Assembly: GCA_947259215.1 (NCBI GenBank)
Contig: CAMYLJ010000040.1
Location: 1 to 61,224 of the forward strand
DNA from: an uncultured delta proteobacterium
GTDB lineage: Bacteria > Myxococcota_A > UBA9160 > JAFDET01
Direction of reading: 5' to 3'
DNA length: 61,224 bases
A program made the translations under genes and the position numbers. The first letter of the stretch is position 1, and each line of letters begins with the position of its first letter. This document shows, piece by piece, positions 26,414 to 35,325 of the stretch. The notes under the pieces are model-generated. The model saw only the letters and a program-made list of their open reading frames with translations. It searched no databases and was not told the DNA's origin.

Positions 26414-27333
26414 CGCGCACCCGAGGCGTGCAGCGGCGAGCCGGGCTCCTCGACGGGCTCCACCGGAACATCCGCCAGACACGGCGCCAGCGCGTGCCGA
26501 CCCCGCCAACGACGACGCCCCGAGCGTTCGAGGACCGAGGCGACGGCCGTCCCAACGGCGCGCTCCAGGCAGTGGAAGTGCTCGCCGTTCACGAAGTGGG
26601 CGGAGCACGGCACTTCGAGGCGGTCGGACCGGGGAAGCGCGTCGGCCACGTGCGCCGCGTGATCGGCGGGGATCAGCCCGTCGCGCCCGAGCCACACGAA
26701 GCATGCCGGCGGCGAGAGGCCCGAGAGCCGCGTCCAGATCCCCTCCTCACCGAAGGCGGGATCGAGCGCCAGCTCGCGCGCGGCCGACAGGAAGCTCACG
26801 CGCGTGGCGGGGCAGGAGCTGTAGTAGACCACGCGCACGCAGGCACGGGCGAACCAGTCCTGCTCGAAGCGCGGCCGCGCCTCGAGCGTGTGGGCCAACC
26901 GCTCGAGCAGGGGCCAGATGCGTTCGAGCGGCAGGTACTCCCCCCAGCGCGGATCCAGGAAGCGCGCCACGGGCAGGGCCCAGCGGTAGCGACGCCAGGG
27001 CAGGTAGGGCGCGAGCATCACCGCGCCGCCGAAGGCGCGCGGCCGTCGCAGGCACGCCTCCAGCGCCACGCGGCCACCGAGCGACATGCCGAGCAGGATC
27101 GGCGGCTTCTCGAGGGAGCGGGCCAACTCGATCACGGGCGCGGCCAGGCGGGCGGGGGTGAGCGGTGCGTCGGGCGCGGGCGTGCGCCCGAAGCCCGGCA
27201 GATCGACAGCGAGCGTGCGCAGGCCCTGGTCCGCCAGGACCTGCGCCATGCCGGCGAAGGCCGTCGACTCGAGCGCCAGGGGAGCCAGGGCGATCAGCGG
27301 ATCGCCGGCTCCCCACTGCTGATAGTGCAGCAT
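26410..27333 (-). CDS. Alpha/beta hydrolase
   Basis: This 307-residue protein has the alpha/beta hydrolase core: [11 protein letters not shown] after strand 4, the nucleophile elbow GMSLGG (serine near 104), a late acid in [13 protein letters not shown], and the histidine in [11 protein letters not shown]. No signal peptide is present. It belongs to the broad esterase/thioesterase-like group. It heads the downstream end of the minus-strand lipid cluster, 19 bases after the second hydrolase, so a role in acyl-ester or lipid turnover is inferred from context. The C-terminal 40 residues are basic and proline-rich and may be disordered. Confidence 0.85.
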   Translation of the reverse strand: MLHYQQWGAGDPLIALAPLALESTAFAGMAQVLADQGLRTLAVDLPGFGRTPAPDAPLTPARLAAPVIELARSLEKPPILLGMSLGGRVALEACLRRPRAFGGAVMLAPYLPWRRYRWALPVARFLDPRWGEYLPLERIWPLLERLAHTLEARPRFEQDWFARACVRVVYYSSCPATRVSFLSAARELALDPAFGEEGIWTRLSGLSPPACFVWLGRDGLIPADHAAHVADALPRSDRLEVPCSAHFVNGEHFHCLERAVGTAVASVLERSGRRRWRGRHALAPCLADVPVEPVEEPGSPLHASGAR

Positions 27334-27352
27334 CGCGCGTCCCCGGGGCTCG

Positions 27353-28165
27353 TCACGCCGAGCTCCTGGCGGCTGCGGGCGGCAGCGCGGCCAGGAAGCC
27401 GGTCACACGCCCGGTCCAGTCCGCCATGGCCTCCTCGCTGTCCGCCACGTGCAGCTCCGCGCGCGGCAGCGTCTCCGCCAGCCGCTGCGCGGTCGAGACC
27501 GGGTGGGTCGAGTCGCCCGTCCAGGCGAGGATCAGGACGGGCACGTCGAGCGCGGCGAGCGCCTCGGGCGGCGGCAGGTCCGACTCGGCCGCGCCGCGCA
27601 GGGCGCACACCACCGAGCGCGAGTCCGCCCGCCGCAGGTGCGCCATGCCCGACCGCTCGAGCCGCGCCAGCGCAGGGTGGCTCGAGCCCGGCCGCGGCAA
27701 CCAGGCGAGGAAGCGGAAGAGCCCGAGCCCCACCCGCTCGATCACGGCGGCCAGCGCCCGGTAGATGCGCGCCTGTCGCGGCCGCGTCTGCCAGGCGGTC
27801 GGCGGCGCCATCAGCACCAGACCCGCGACGCGCCCGGGCTCCGCCACCGCCGCGTGCAGCGAGGTAGCGCAGCCCATGGAGACCCCGCCCAGCACCGCCT
27901 GCTCCTCCCCGATGCCGCCCACCAGCGCCAGCATGTCGAGAGCGAGCTCGGGCCAGCGGTAGTGGTCGGGGTCGAGGGTCGCCTGGGAGCGGCCGTGGCC
28001 GCGAGCGTCGTAGCGGACGACGTGATGCTCCTTGGCGAGCGCGGGCCAGTCGAGCAGCGCCGCGTCGTCCTCCTGGGCCGTGCTGCCCATGAGCCCGTGG
28101 CCCCAGACCAGGGCGCGTCCGTTTCCGGCCTCCTGCAACGCCAGATCGACCCCCCGGACCCGCAC
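27353..28165 (-). CDS. Alpha/beta hydrolase
   Basis: This 270-residue hydrolase has the oxyanion HG in VWGHGLMGS, YDARGHGRS, the nucleophile elbow GVSMGC (Ser near 95), and a C-terminal acid in LAWTGDSTHPVS. The catalytic histidine expected in the last 40 residues is not obvious: VADSEEAMADWTG stands where GH is common. Activity is therefore uncertain. GTG 28165 has AGGAGG 5 bases before it, and that site begins within two bases of the stop of the broken WS/DGAT gene, so the genes are translated as one operon. It is not closely similar to the neighbouring hydrolase. Confidence 0.82.
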   Translation of the reverse strand: MRVRGVDLALQEAGNGRALVWGHGLMGSTAQEDDAALLDWPALAKEHHVVRYDARGHGRSQATLDPDHYRWPELALDMLALVGGIGEEQAVLGGVSMGCATSLHAAVAEPGRVAGLVLMAPPTAWQTRPRQARIYRALAAVIERVGLGLFRFLAWLPRPGSSHPALARLERSGMAHLRRADSRSVVCALRGAAESDLPPPEALAALDVPVLILAWTGDSTHPVSTAQRLAETLPRAELHVADSEEAMADWTGRVTGFLAALPPAAARSSA

Positions 28166-28174
28166 GCCGGCCTC

Positions 28175-29484
28175 CTAGCTCGCCTGCCGCAGCGCGGCCC
28201 GGTCGTCGGCGACCGTCGCCAGCAGCTCGGCCATGGCGGTCTTCACGCCCTCGGCCAGCTCCCAGACGTCGTCCACCAGGTCCGGGTCCACCACGAAGCC
28301 CACGTCCACCTTGCCCATGTAGCTCACCACGGTGACGTTCAGGCCCTGGCTCGGCGCCAGGATCGAGAGCGGGTACATGCACTCGATGCGCGCGCCGGCC
28401 ACGTAGAGCGGCACCGGCGTCCCGCGCACGTTGGAGACGATGGCGTTCCCCGGCATGAAGGACGTCGCCATGCCGGGACCCAGGGTGCGCATGAAGAAGT
28501 TGGTCACGCCCGGCGGGAAGGCCTCGCCCATGCCCGTCGTGATGTCCGCGTCGTAGCTGGCGGAGAACTCCTTCGAGAAGTCCGCGTTGCGGTGGATCTG
28601 CTTCAGGCGCTCCACCGGGTCCGGCTCGTCGCTGGCCCAGACGCAGGGCACCATGGTCACCTGGTTCCCCACCTCGTTGTTCCCTTCCTTGCGCGTGGAG
28701 ACGGCGATGATGGCGACGAGCGAGTCTTCGGGAAGCGCGTCGCTCTGGACCAGGTGCGCGCGCACGGCCGAGCCCGTGAGGGCCAGCACGACGTCGTTCA
28801 CGGTGACGTCGAAGTGCTTCTTCACAGCCTTCACGTCGTCCAGCGAGACCGTCGGGCCGCCGTCTGGCGCAGCATGCGCGCGCCGAAGACCAGCGACTTG
28901 CGCGGCGTCTGGGCCAGGTGCAGGGCGGCCCGCAGTCCCAGCTCCAGGTCCCCGTACGCGCGCTCTTCGGCGTCCGCGGCGTTCTCGGCCGGCTCGCGCG
29001 GCGGCGGATCGGGCTGGAGGTCGCAGAGCAGCTCGCCCAGGCCGGCCCCGGCGGCGCCGTCCATCAGGCAGTGGTGGCTCTTCATGAAGAGCGCGTAGCG
29101 CCCGCCCTCGACGCCCTCGATGAACCACATCTCCCACAGCGGGCGGTCGCGGTGAAGGGCGCGGCCGTGCAGGAAGGAGGCCAGCTCCGACAGCTCGCGG
29201 ATGCCGCCCGGCGAGGGCACGGCGATGCGGTGCACGTGGCGCCGGACGTCGAAGTCCGGATCGGGCTCCAGGTAGGGGCGGTCGAGACCCAGGGGCAGCT
29301 CGCGCAGCTTGCAGGTGAAGCGCGGCTCGAGCTGGATGCGCTCGTCCACGGTGGCGAGGAGCTTCTCGAAGCCGAAGTCCGGGCTCTCGCTCGCATCGAG
29401 CACGGTGAGGCCGCCCACGTGGGCGGGGGCGTCGGGCGTCTCCATGGCCAGGAAGACGCTGTCTGCGCCGGGAAGCTGCTGCAT
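28175..29484 (-). pseudogene. WS/DGAT acyltransferase, broken by frameshift/deletion
   Basis: Two reading frames together make a wax ester synthase/diacylglycerol acyltransferase. The N-part (28831-29484) runs from MQQLPGADSVFLAMETPDAP through the active-site HHCLMDG to FGARMLRQT and then ends 9 residues into a wrong frame. The C-part resumes near 28860 with TVSLDDVKAVKKHFDVTVND and goes to the normal end (GKVDVGFVVDP). The linker of roughly 40 residues, present in the neighbour at 31304-32728, is missing, and the frame is off by one or two bases. A single out-of-frame deletion explains both. The RBS is AAAGGA. As read, no full enzyme can be made. Confidence 0.82.
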
Positions 29485-29498
29485 CGGGGATTCCTTTC

Positions 29499-31307
29499 CT
29501 AGAAGGTGCGCTCGCCGCTGCGGATGCCGGCGAGGACTTCGGGAGTCAGGGGCGCGTAGCGCTCGCGGACGTCGTCGCGGTAGTAGAGCGGGTCGGCGAC
29601 GCGGTTCGGATCGAAGCCCTCGGCCTGGAGCTCCAGCTTGCGCAGCTTGAAGGTGCCGGTGAGCGCGGCCTGGGGCTGGAGACGCAGGAAAGCGGGGCGG
29701 GCGTAGGCCGGGAGCGCCCCGCGCACGTGCGCGTAGAGGGCGCCGCCGTCGAAGGCCCCGTCGCCCAGCACCAGCGCCGCCATGCCCGCCCTGCCCTCGC
29801 AGCCCGGCACCTCGACGCCGTAGACGGCGCAGAGCTCCACCTCGGGCCGGCGCGTCAGCGCCTCGGCCACCTCCTGGGTGGAGACGTTCTCGCCCTTCCA
29901 GCGGAAGGTGTCGCCGATGCGGTCGACGAAGTAGTAGAAGCCCTCGGCGTCGCGGCGCAGGAGATCGCCCGTGCGGAACCAGCGGTCTCCCGGCGCGAAG
30001 ACGTCGCGCAGCACCTTCTTCTCACTGGCCTCCTTCGAGGTGTAGCCCTCGAAGCGTCCCGCGGCGGTGCGGCCCTCGCGGATCTCGCCGATCAGCTCGC
30101 CGGGCTCGCCGTCCGCGCACGGCAGGTAGCGCCCATCCGCGTCGCGCAGGTGCGCGTCGCCGGCCACGTCGTAGCGGACCAGCGCCACGCGGGTGCCCGG
30201 CGCGGGGCGCCCCACGCTCCCCACCTGCCCTTCCAGGTTCAGCATCGAGACGTTCGACTCCGTGGCGCCGTAGAACTCGCAGATGTGCGGGATCCGGAAG
30301 CGCTGCTGGAACGCCTCCCAGATGTCCGGCCGCAGGCCGTTGCCCACGCAGAAGCGGATCTGGTGGCGCTCCTCCCAGGGGCTGGGCGGCGCGGCCAGGA
30401 GGTAGCGGCAGATCTCGCCGATGTACTGGAAGCCGGTCGCCCCGGTCTCCACCACGTCCTGCCAGAAGCGCCCGGCGCTGAAGCGCCGCCGCAGCGCCAG
30501 CCGGGCCCCGGTCCGCAGCACCGCGTTCACGCACATGACGCCGCCCACCGTGTGGTAGAGGGGCAGCGCGCAGTAGAGCACGTCGTGCCGGTTCATCCCC
30601 GACAGCAGGCTGAAGACGCCGCCGCCCATGAAGCGCGCGTGGCTGAAGCGGGCGGCCTTGGGCAGGCCCGTGGTGCCCGACGTGTAGATGTAGAAGAGCG
30701 GATCGGCCCCGCGCAGCTCGGCGCGCACCGAGGCGAGGGGATTCTTGTCGCTGTAGCCCTCGCTCTCCTCGTCGAAGCTGCGGGTGCCCATGGGAAGCGG
30801 CTCGGAGTCGCGGGCCGGATCCCGCACCACCCGCACGTCCACACCCGCCGGCCGCTCGAGCCCGAGGCTCTCCCAGACCCCGGCGCACTCGGCGCCGAGG
30901 AGCAGCGTCTTGCAGCCGGCCGACTCCAGCACGTGCACCAGCGCGGGGCCTGCGAGGTTCGTGTTGAGCAGCGCGGTGGTGGCGCCCGTCTTGGCGAGCC
31001 CGGTCCACAGCTCCAGGTACTCTGGGCGGTTCTGCATCAGCAGCGCCACCACGTCGCCCTTCCCGATGCCGCGCTCCAGGGCCCAGTGGGCCACGCGGTT
31101 GGCGGCGGCGTTGTACTCGGCGTAGGTCCGCTCGCGGCCCTCGAACGTCACGAAGACGCGGTCCGGGTGACGCGCGGCGCAGCGCTCGACCAGATCGGCG
31201 GTGGTGCGCTTCGAGCCGGGCCCCCACAGCAGCATGCCGGGCAGCCAGCGCAGGGCGCGCAGCCCGATCCGCAACCGCAGCCAGAGCCTGGAGAGCCGGC
31301 GGGTCAT
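29499..31307 (-). CDS. Long-chain acyl-CoA synthetase, FATP/FadD6-like
   Basis: This 602-residue AMP-forming synthetase has a membrane-associating N-terminus (LRALRWLPGMLLWG). The P-loop is YIYTSGTTGLPKAARFSH near 205-220, the adenylate motif EFYGATESNVS, the hinge WFRTGDLLRRD, and FRWKGENVSTQEV with the FATP-type VYGVEVPGCEGRAGMAAL. It should activate long or very-long-chain fatty acids for the neighbouring acyltransferases, or for degradation. The start ATG overlaps the TGA of the WS/DGAT upstream (ATGA), so translation is coupled. Length and motifs are complete. Confidence 0.92.
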   Translation of the reverse strand: MTRRLSRLWLRLRIGLRALRWLPGMLLWGPGSKRTTADLVERCAARHPDRVFVTFEGRERTYAEYNAAANRVAHWALERGIGKGDVVALLMQNRPEYLELWTGLAKTGATTALLNTNLAGPALVHVLESAGCKTLLLGAECAGVWESLGLERPAGVDVRVVRDPARDSEPLPMGTRSFDEESEGYSDKNPLASVRAELRGADPLFYIYTSGTTGLPKAARFSHARFMGGGVFSLLSGMNRHDVLYCALPLYHTVGGVMCVNAVLRTGARLALRRRFSAGRFWQDVVETGATGFQYIGEICRYLLAAPPSPWEERHQIRFCVGNGLRPDIWEAFQQRFRIPHICEFYGATESNVSMLNLEGQVGSVGRPAPGTRVALVRYDVAGDAHLRDADGRYLPCADGEPGELIGEIREGRTAAGRFEGYTSKEASEKKVLRDVFAPGDRWFRTGDLLRRDAEGFYYFVDRIGDTFRWKGENVSTQEVAEALTRRPEVELCAVYGVEVPGCEGRAGMAALVLGDGAFDGGALYAHVRGALPAYARPAFLRLQPQAALTGTFKLRKLELQAEGFDPNRVADPLYYRDDVRERYAPLTPEVLAGIRSGERTF

Positions 31308-32728
31308 CGCTCGATCCTCGCCGCTTCGCGGGTGGCAGCCTTGCGCAGCTCGTCGAAGGACTCGTTCACGAACTCCGCCAGGCGCCAGAGGTCCGGCACC
31401 GTCTTCGGGCAGGCGTAGAGGCCGAAGTTCAGCTTTCCGGCGTAGCTCCAGACGGTGATGTTCAGCCCCGCCACGTACTTCACGTGCCCGACGGAGATCA
31501 GGTTCTCCACCGGACCGCCCGGCGCGTGCAGCGCCTCGCGCGGGCCGGGAACGCTCGAGACCGTGACGCCGCCCGGGAAGTCCGGGCGCAGGCGCACGAA
31601 GAGGCGCGCCGCCCGGCCGATGCTCTTGGTACCGATCGGCGGGAGCCAGCGCAGCCAGTCCTCGAGGTTGGCGCCGCGGCGACGCTTCAAGTCCTCCTTG
31701 GCCTCACGCGCGACCTCCGACGCCGCGCGGAGGCGCAGCACCGGGTCGGCGATGTGCGTGGGCAGGGAGAGCGGGCGGGTCGTGATGCGATTGCCCCAGA
31801 GCTCGTCGTCCGCGTCGCGGATGGAAGCCGGCATGTGAGCCAGGGTGGGGAGACCCGGCAGCGCACGATGGCTGCGCAGGTAGCCGCGGATCGCTCCGGC
31901 GGCCGTGGCCAGGACGATGTCGTTGACGGTGCAGCCCAGGTCGCGGCGGATCTCCTTGGCCTCGTCGAGCGACACCGTCGCGAAGTGGAAGCTCCGGCTC
32001 TCGCCCGGCGGGCCGGCGAAGGGTGTGGGCGGACTCGACAGCACGGAGATGCGCCGCCCCTGGTAGACGTGCGCGATGGGCGAGCGGCGCAGGGCGCGGC
32101 GCACCGCGTGGGTGACGCGACCGAGACGGGGCAGATCGTAGAAGGCGCTGCGGGTCCGGTCGCGCACGGCGTCGCGGATCAGGGTCCAGCGCGAGGGGAG
32201 CGGCTCACCCGGCCAGGCGGGGAGTTCCGCAGCCGCGGCCCCTTCGGCGTCGATCGGCCGCTCGGCGTACAGGCGCTCCAGCAGCTCCTTGGACGCCACC
32301 CCGTCCGCCAGGGCGTGGCTCATCTTCAGGACGGCGACGACCTTCTCGCCCTCGTAGCCCTCGAGCATCCACAGCTCCCAGAGCGGACGCCGGGGATCCA
32401 GGGGGCGGCTCGCGATCTCCGAGATCTCCTCGCAGAGCTCGCGGCGTCCGCCCGGCCGGGGGATGGCGCGGCGGCGGACGTGGAAGTCGAGATCCAGGGC
32501 CGGGTCGTCCACCCAGACGGGGTGGTAGAGGTCGAAGGGCACCCGCAGCGCCCGCCAGCGCAGGGGCGGCAGCTCGGGCAGCCGGCTGCGCACGAAACGC
32601 CGCGTGGCGTCGAGGGAGTAGCCGCCGCTCGCCTCCGGGCTCCAGACCGCCACCTTCAGCGTGTGCTGGGGCTCTTGCGGCCGCTCGTCGTAGATGAAGG
32701 CGGCGTCGTAACCGGTCATGCGCTGCAT
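31304..32728 (-). CDS. WS/DGAT family acyltransferase
   Basis: This 474-residue wax ester synthase/diacylglycerol acyltransferase has MTGYDAAFIYDE, the active-site region KMSHALADG (usual motif HHxxxDG; the first His is Ser here, the catalytic second His is kept), TVSLDEAKEIRRDLGCTVND and, near the end, SYAGKLNFGLYA. It joins acyl-CoA to an alcohol or diacylglycerol at the inner membrane to make storage lipid. ATG 32728 was chosen for CCTGGAG at 5 bases and fit to the family start. It is the first gene of the minus-strand lipid operon. The upstream promoter region carries three palindromes and faces a TetR gene. Confidence 0.92.
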   Translation of the reverse strand: MQRMTGYDAAFIYDERPQEPQHTLKVAVWSPEASGGYSLDATRRFVRSRLPELPPLRWRALRVPFDLYHPVWVDDPALDLDFHVRRRAIPRPGGRRELCEEISEIASRPLDPRRPLWELWMLEGYEGEKVVAVLKMSHALADGVASKELLERLYAERPIDAEGAAAAELPAWPGEPLPSRWTLIRDAVRDRTRSAFYDLPRLGRVTHAVRRALRRSPIAHVYQGRRISVLSSPPTPFAGPPGESRSFHFATVSLDEAKEIRRDLGCTVNDIVLATAAGAIRGYLRSHRALPGLPTLAHMPASIRDADDELWGNRITTRPLSLPTHIADPVLRLRAASEVAREAKEDLKRRRGANLEDWLRWLPPIGTKSIGRAARLFVRLRPDFPGGVTVSSVPGPREALHAPGGPVENLISVGHVKYVAGLNITVWSYAGKLNFGLYACPKTVPDLWRLAEFVNESFDELRKAATREAARIER

Positions 32729-32739
32729 GGCAGCTCCAG

Positions 32740-32787
32740 GAGAATCTTGATTCTCTTTCAGGATATCCTGCGATGACTCATAGTCAA
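32740..32787 (-). promoter_or_regulatory. Promoter with three palindromes, likely TetR operator region
   Basis: On the minus strand TTGACT (32782-32787) and TATCCT (32760-32765), 16 bases apart, form a reasonable -35/-10 pair for the WS/DGAT gene. A palindrome TGACT-CAT-AGTCA (32774-32786) overlaps the -35 box. A second, CAGGATATCCTG (32759-32770), covers the -10 box. A third, GAGAATC-TT-GATTCTC (32740-32755), spans the expected transcription start. Such overlap is typical of repressor sites. Which palindrome the TetR protein reads is not known. Confidence 0.55.
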
Positions 32788-32925
32788 GGGCTGGATATAC
32801 CAAAATTTCTCAATATTTATAGATTTTTACAACGTATATTGGAAATTGACTCCATTTGCCGCGCCTCGTTCTTGACGAAGCGTCCGCGTACGATCAGAAT
32901 CCCGTGCGGGGAGAGAGAACTGCCG

Positions 32926-33573
32926 TTGGCCCGAAAGAATCGCTCGCGTCTAGAAGAAGCGCGCCAGCGCATGTACCGGGAGCTGGTCTTCGAATCGGCC
33001 GAGCACCTCTTCGCCCGCAAGGGCTTCGACGACGCCACCATGCAGGAGATCGCCGCCGAGGCCGGCATCTCGCTCAAGACCCTCTACGCCACCGTGGAGG
33101 GCAAGGCCGAGCTCTACGACGAGGTGCTCGAGGTCCGGGGCCGGCAGTTCGTGGAGGAGACCAGCCGCGGCATCGAGGAAGGCGACTCGGCCCTCCAGGC
33201 CCTCTCCCGCGGCGTGCGCGCCTACGTGCACTTCCTGGTCGCCCACGAGGACTTCCTGCGCATCCACCTGCGCGAGGGCCGCGCCTGGGGCCTGCCCCTC
33301 GACGGGGTCGGGGAGCGCGAGCGCGAGCAGGGCGAGGCGCTCTTCGCCGCGGTGGTGCAGGCCGGGATCGAGCAGGGCGCCTTCTACCCGGGCGACCCCC
33401 ACATGATGGCCCGCACCGGCATGGCCGTGATGCAGGCGCACCTGGCGCGCGTGGCCGAGGGCATCCACGACGGCGCCACCGACGCCCTGGCGGACGAGAT
33501 CCTGACGAGCCTGCACCGGCTCCTGTGCAGGCCCGAGGTCCTGGCCAGCCAGGACCTCGCGGGCGCCGCCTAG
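32926..33573 (+). CDS. TetR/AcrR-family regulator
   Basis: This 215-residue regulator has the TetR helix-turn-helix ESAEHLFARKGFDDATMQEI plus AAEAGISLKTLYATVEGKAELYD (about 20-60), and a ligand-binding C-terminal domain with no recognised subfamily. Longer in-frame starts exist, but they add AT-rich intergenic sequence, so TTG 32926 (LARKNRSRLEEARQ) is preferred. It is divergent from the lipid operon across a 197-base region that is much richer in A+T than the rest of the window. It probably represses the operon and responds to an acyl compound; both are inference from position. Confidence 0.88.
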   Translation: MARKNRSRLEEARQRMYRELVFESAEHLFARKGFDDATMQEIAAEAGISLKTLYATVEGKAELYDEVLEVRGRQFVEETSRGIEEGDSALQALSRGVRAYVHFLVAHEDFLRIHLREGRAWGLPLDGVGEREREQGEALFAAVVQAGIEQGAFYPGDPHMMARTGMAVMQAHLARVAEGIHDGATDALADEILTSLHRLLCRPEVLASQDLAGAA

Positions 33574-33660
33574 CCCTCCCCAGCGCCCCACCCCCTCAAC
33601 CCTCAACCAGAGCCGGCTTCCGGTCGATGAGCCATCGGGGCCCCCCGAACCCGTAGGGGC

Positions 33661-33736
33661 GCCTGAGAAACGGGGGCGGTCCCTGGAAGCTGTTCCCTCG
33701 GGAACAGCTTCCAGGGACCGTCCCCGTTTCTCAGGC
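33661..33736. repeat. Palindromic repeat, variant with different tip
   Basis: Arms of 37 bases surround TC, with one G/T mismatch at 33676/33721. The outer part GCCTGAGAAACGGGG matches type A with one base change. The tip is CCTGGAAGCTGTTCCC, in place of the usual TAAGAAACTGC. It lies between the TetR stop and the TreT-like start, not touching either stop codon. A strong hairpin with no T-tract. Confidence 0.9.
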
Positions 33737-33758
33737 TGACGCCCCAGGGAGGAACGCC

Positions 33759-35225
33759 GTGATCGAGACCGTCGAGATCCAGGAGCCGCTCGGGCTGGAC
33801 GACTACGCCGAGCTCGTGCACCTGAGCGAGGCCGTGAGCGCGCTGCGGGAGGAGGCCTCGCGGCTCGTCCCGGCGCTCTCCGGCCGCAAGGTGTGGATGG
33901 TGAACTCCACCGCCCAGGGCGGCGGCGTGGCGGAGATGCTGCCCAAGCTGGTGACGATGCTGAACGAGCTCGGCCTCAAGACCGAGTGGGTGGTGATGGG
34001 CACGGAGGAGCCGCGCTTCTTCGACCTGACCAAGCGGCTCCACAACCTGATCCACGGCACCGGCGATCCCGGCATCACGGACGAAGACCGCCAGGTCTAC
34101 GCCTCCGTCAGCTCCGAGAACGCGGCCGACCTGAAGCGCCGCATCGGTCCCGACGACATCCTCGTGATCCACGACCCGCAGCCCCTGGGCATGGGCGCGC
34201 TGCTGAAGCGCGAGCTCGGGATTCCCTTCTTCTTCCGCTGCCACATCGGCCTGGACGAGGACAGCCCGGAGACCCGGGCCGCCTGGAGCTTCCTCGCTCC
34301 CTACGCCGAGGCCTGCGACTACGCGATCTTCTCGGCGCCCGAGTACATCCCCGCCTTCCTCGCGGGGAAGTCCGGCCTGATCTCGCCCGCGATCGATCCC
34401 CTGAGCTACAAGAACCGCGAGCTCTCGCCGCACAAGCTGGTCGGCGTGCTGAAGAACGCGGGCCTCGCGCGCTCGCGCCACCCGGTGGTGCCCGCCGACT
34501 ACCGGACGCAGGCGACACGGCTGCGCGTGGACGGGAGCTTCGCGCCGATGGACGAGGAGACCGACATCGGCATCCCGTTCCGTCCCATCGTGACCCAGGT
34601 CTCGCGCTGGGACCGGCTGAAGGGCTTCGAGCCCCTGCTCGAGGCCTTCGTGCAGCTGAAGCAGAGCATCACGGGGCGTGCCGTCTCCGAGCGCCAGCGC
34701 CGGCGCCTCGCCCACGTGCGCCTGGTGCTGGCCGGGCCCGAGCCCGCCGCCGTGGCGGACGACCCCGAGGCCCTGTCGGTGCTCGGCGAGCTCGTGGATG
34801 CCTACCGGGACCTGCCCCACTGGATCCAGGACGACGTCGCCCTGGTATCGCTCCCCATGGGCTCGCGCGAAGAGAACGCGCTGATGGTGAACGCGCTTCA
34901 GCACTGCGCGAGCGTGGTGGTGCAGAACTCGCTCCAGGAGGGCTTCGGGCTGACCGTGACGGAGGCCATGTGGAAGCAGCGCGGCGTCCTCGGCAGCCAG
35001 GCCTGCGGCATCCGCCAGCAGATCCGCGACGGCATGGACGGCCGCCTCATCTCCAACAGCCGCGACCCGCAGGAGATCGCCGACCTGCTCGAAGGCATGC
35101 TCGACGACCTGCCGGGGCGCCTGCTCCTCGGCCAGACCGCCCGGCGCCGCGTGCACGACGAGTTCCTGGTCTTCACCCAGGCGCGGCGCTGGCTCGAGAC
35201 CCTAACCCACCAGCTCCAGGCCTGA
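33759..35225 (+). CDS. GT4 glycosyltransferase, TreT-like trehalose synthase
   Basis: This 488-residue GT-B enzyme resembles trehalose glycosyltransferring synthase (TreT), which joins NDP-glucose and glucose. Signatures are VWMVNSTAQGGGVAEML near 45-62, GLKTEWVVMG, VIHDPQPLGM, FRCHIGLDEDS, PIVTQVSRWDRLKGFEPLL and, at the donor site, VVVQNSLQEGFGLTVTEAMW. The last motif holds the EX7E glutamates. GTG 33759 follows GGGAGG. Trehalose as product is inferred from family resemblance; related GT4 enzymes make other disaccharides. No other trehalose genes are adjacent. A structured leader separates it from the LolA-like gene downstream. Confidence 0.87.
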   Translation: MIETVEIQEPLGLDDYAELVHLSEAVSALREEASRLVPALSGRKVWMVNSTAQGGGVAEMLPKLVTMLNELGLKTEWVVMGTEEPRFFDLTKRLHNLIHGTGDPGITDEDRQVYASVSSENAADLKRRIGPDDILVIHDPQPLGMGALLKRELGIPFFFRCHIGLDEDSPETRAAWSFLAPYAEACDYAIFSAPEYIPAFLAGKSGLISPAIDPLSYKNRELSPHKLVGVLKNAGLARSRHPVVPADYRTQATRLRVDGSFAPMDEETDIGIPFRPIVTQVSRWDRLKGFEPLLEAFVQLKQSITGRAVSERQRRRLAHVRLVLAGPEPAAVADDPEALSVLGELVDAYRDLPHWIQDDVALVSLPMGSREENALMVNALQHCASVVVQNSLQEGFGLTVTEAMWKQRGVLGSQACGIRQQIRDGMDGRLISNSRDPQEIADLLEGMLDDLPGRLLLGQTARRRVHDEFLVFTQARRWLETLTHQLQA

Positions 35226-35244
35226 CCCGCGCGCCGACACCCGT

Positions 35245-35316
35245 CGCTGTGAACTCCTTCACAGCGCTCCCTCGGCGGGAGCGACGATCCTGGGACCCGA
35301 GGCGTTTCGCCTCGGG
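35245..35316 (+). promoter_or_regulatory. Structured leader with three hairpins, last one covers the RBS
   Basis: In the 100 bases before ATG 35326 are three perfect stems: CGCTGTGAA/TTCACAGCG (35245-35266, loop CTCC), CGCTCCC/GGGAGCG (35265-35283), and CCCGAGGCG/CGCCTCGGG (35296-35316, loop TTT). Stems 1 and 2 share two bases, so they partly exclude one another. The 3' arm of stem 3 includes the first bases of the GGGAGGA ribosome site. This could be an attenuator or translational switch; a chance product of high GC is the alternative. Confidence 0.4.
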
Positions 35317-35325
35317 AGGATCGCC

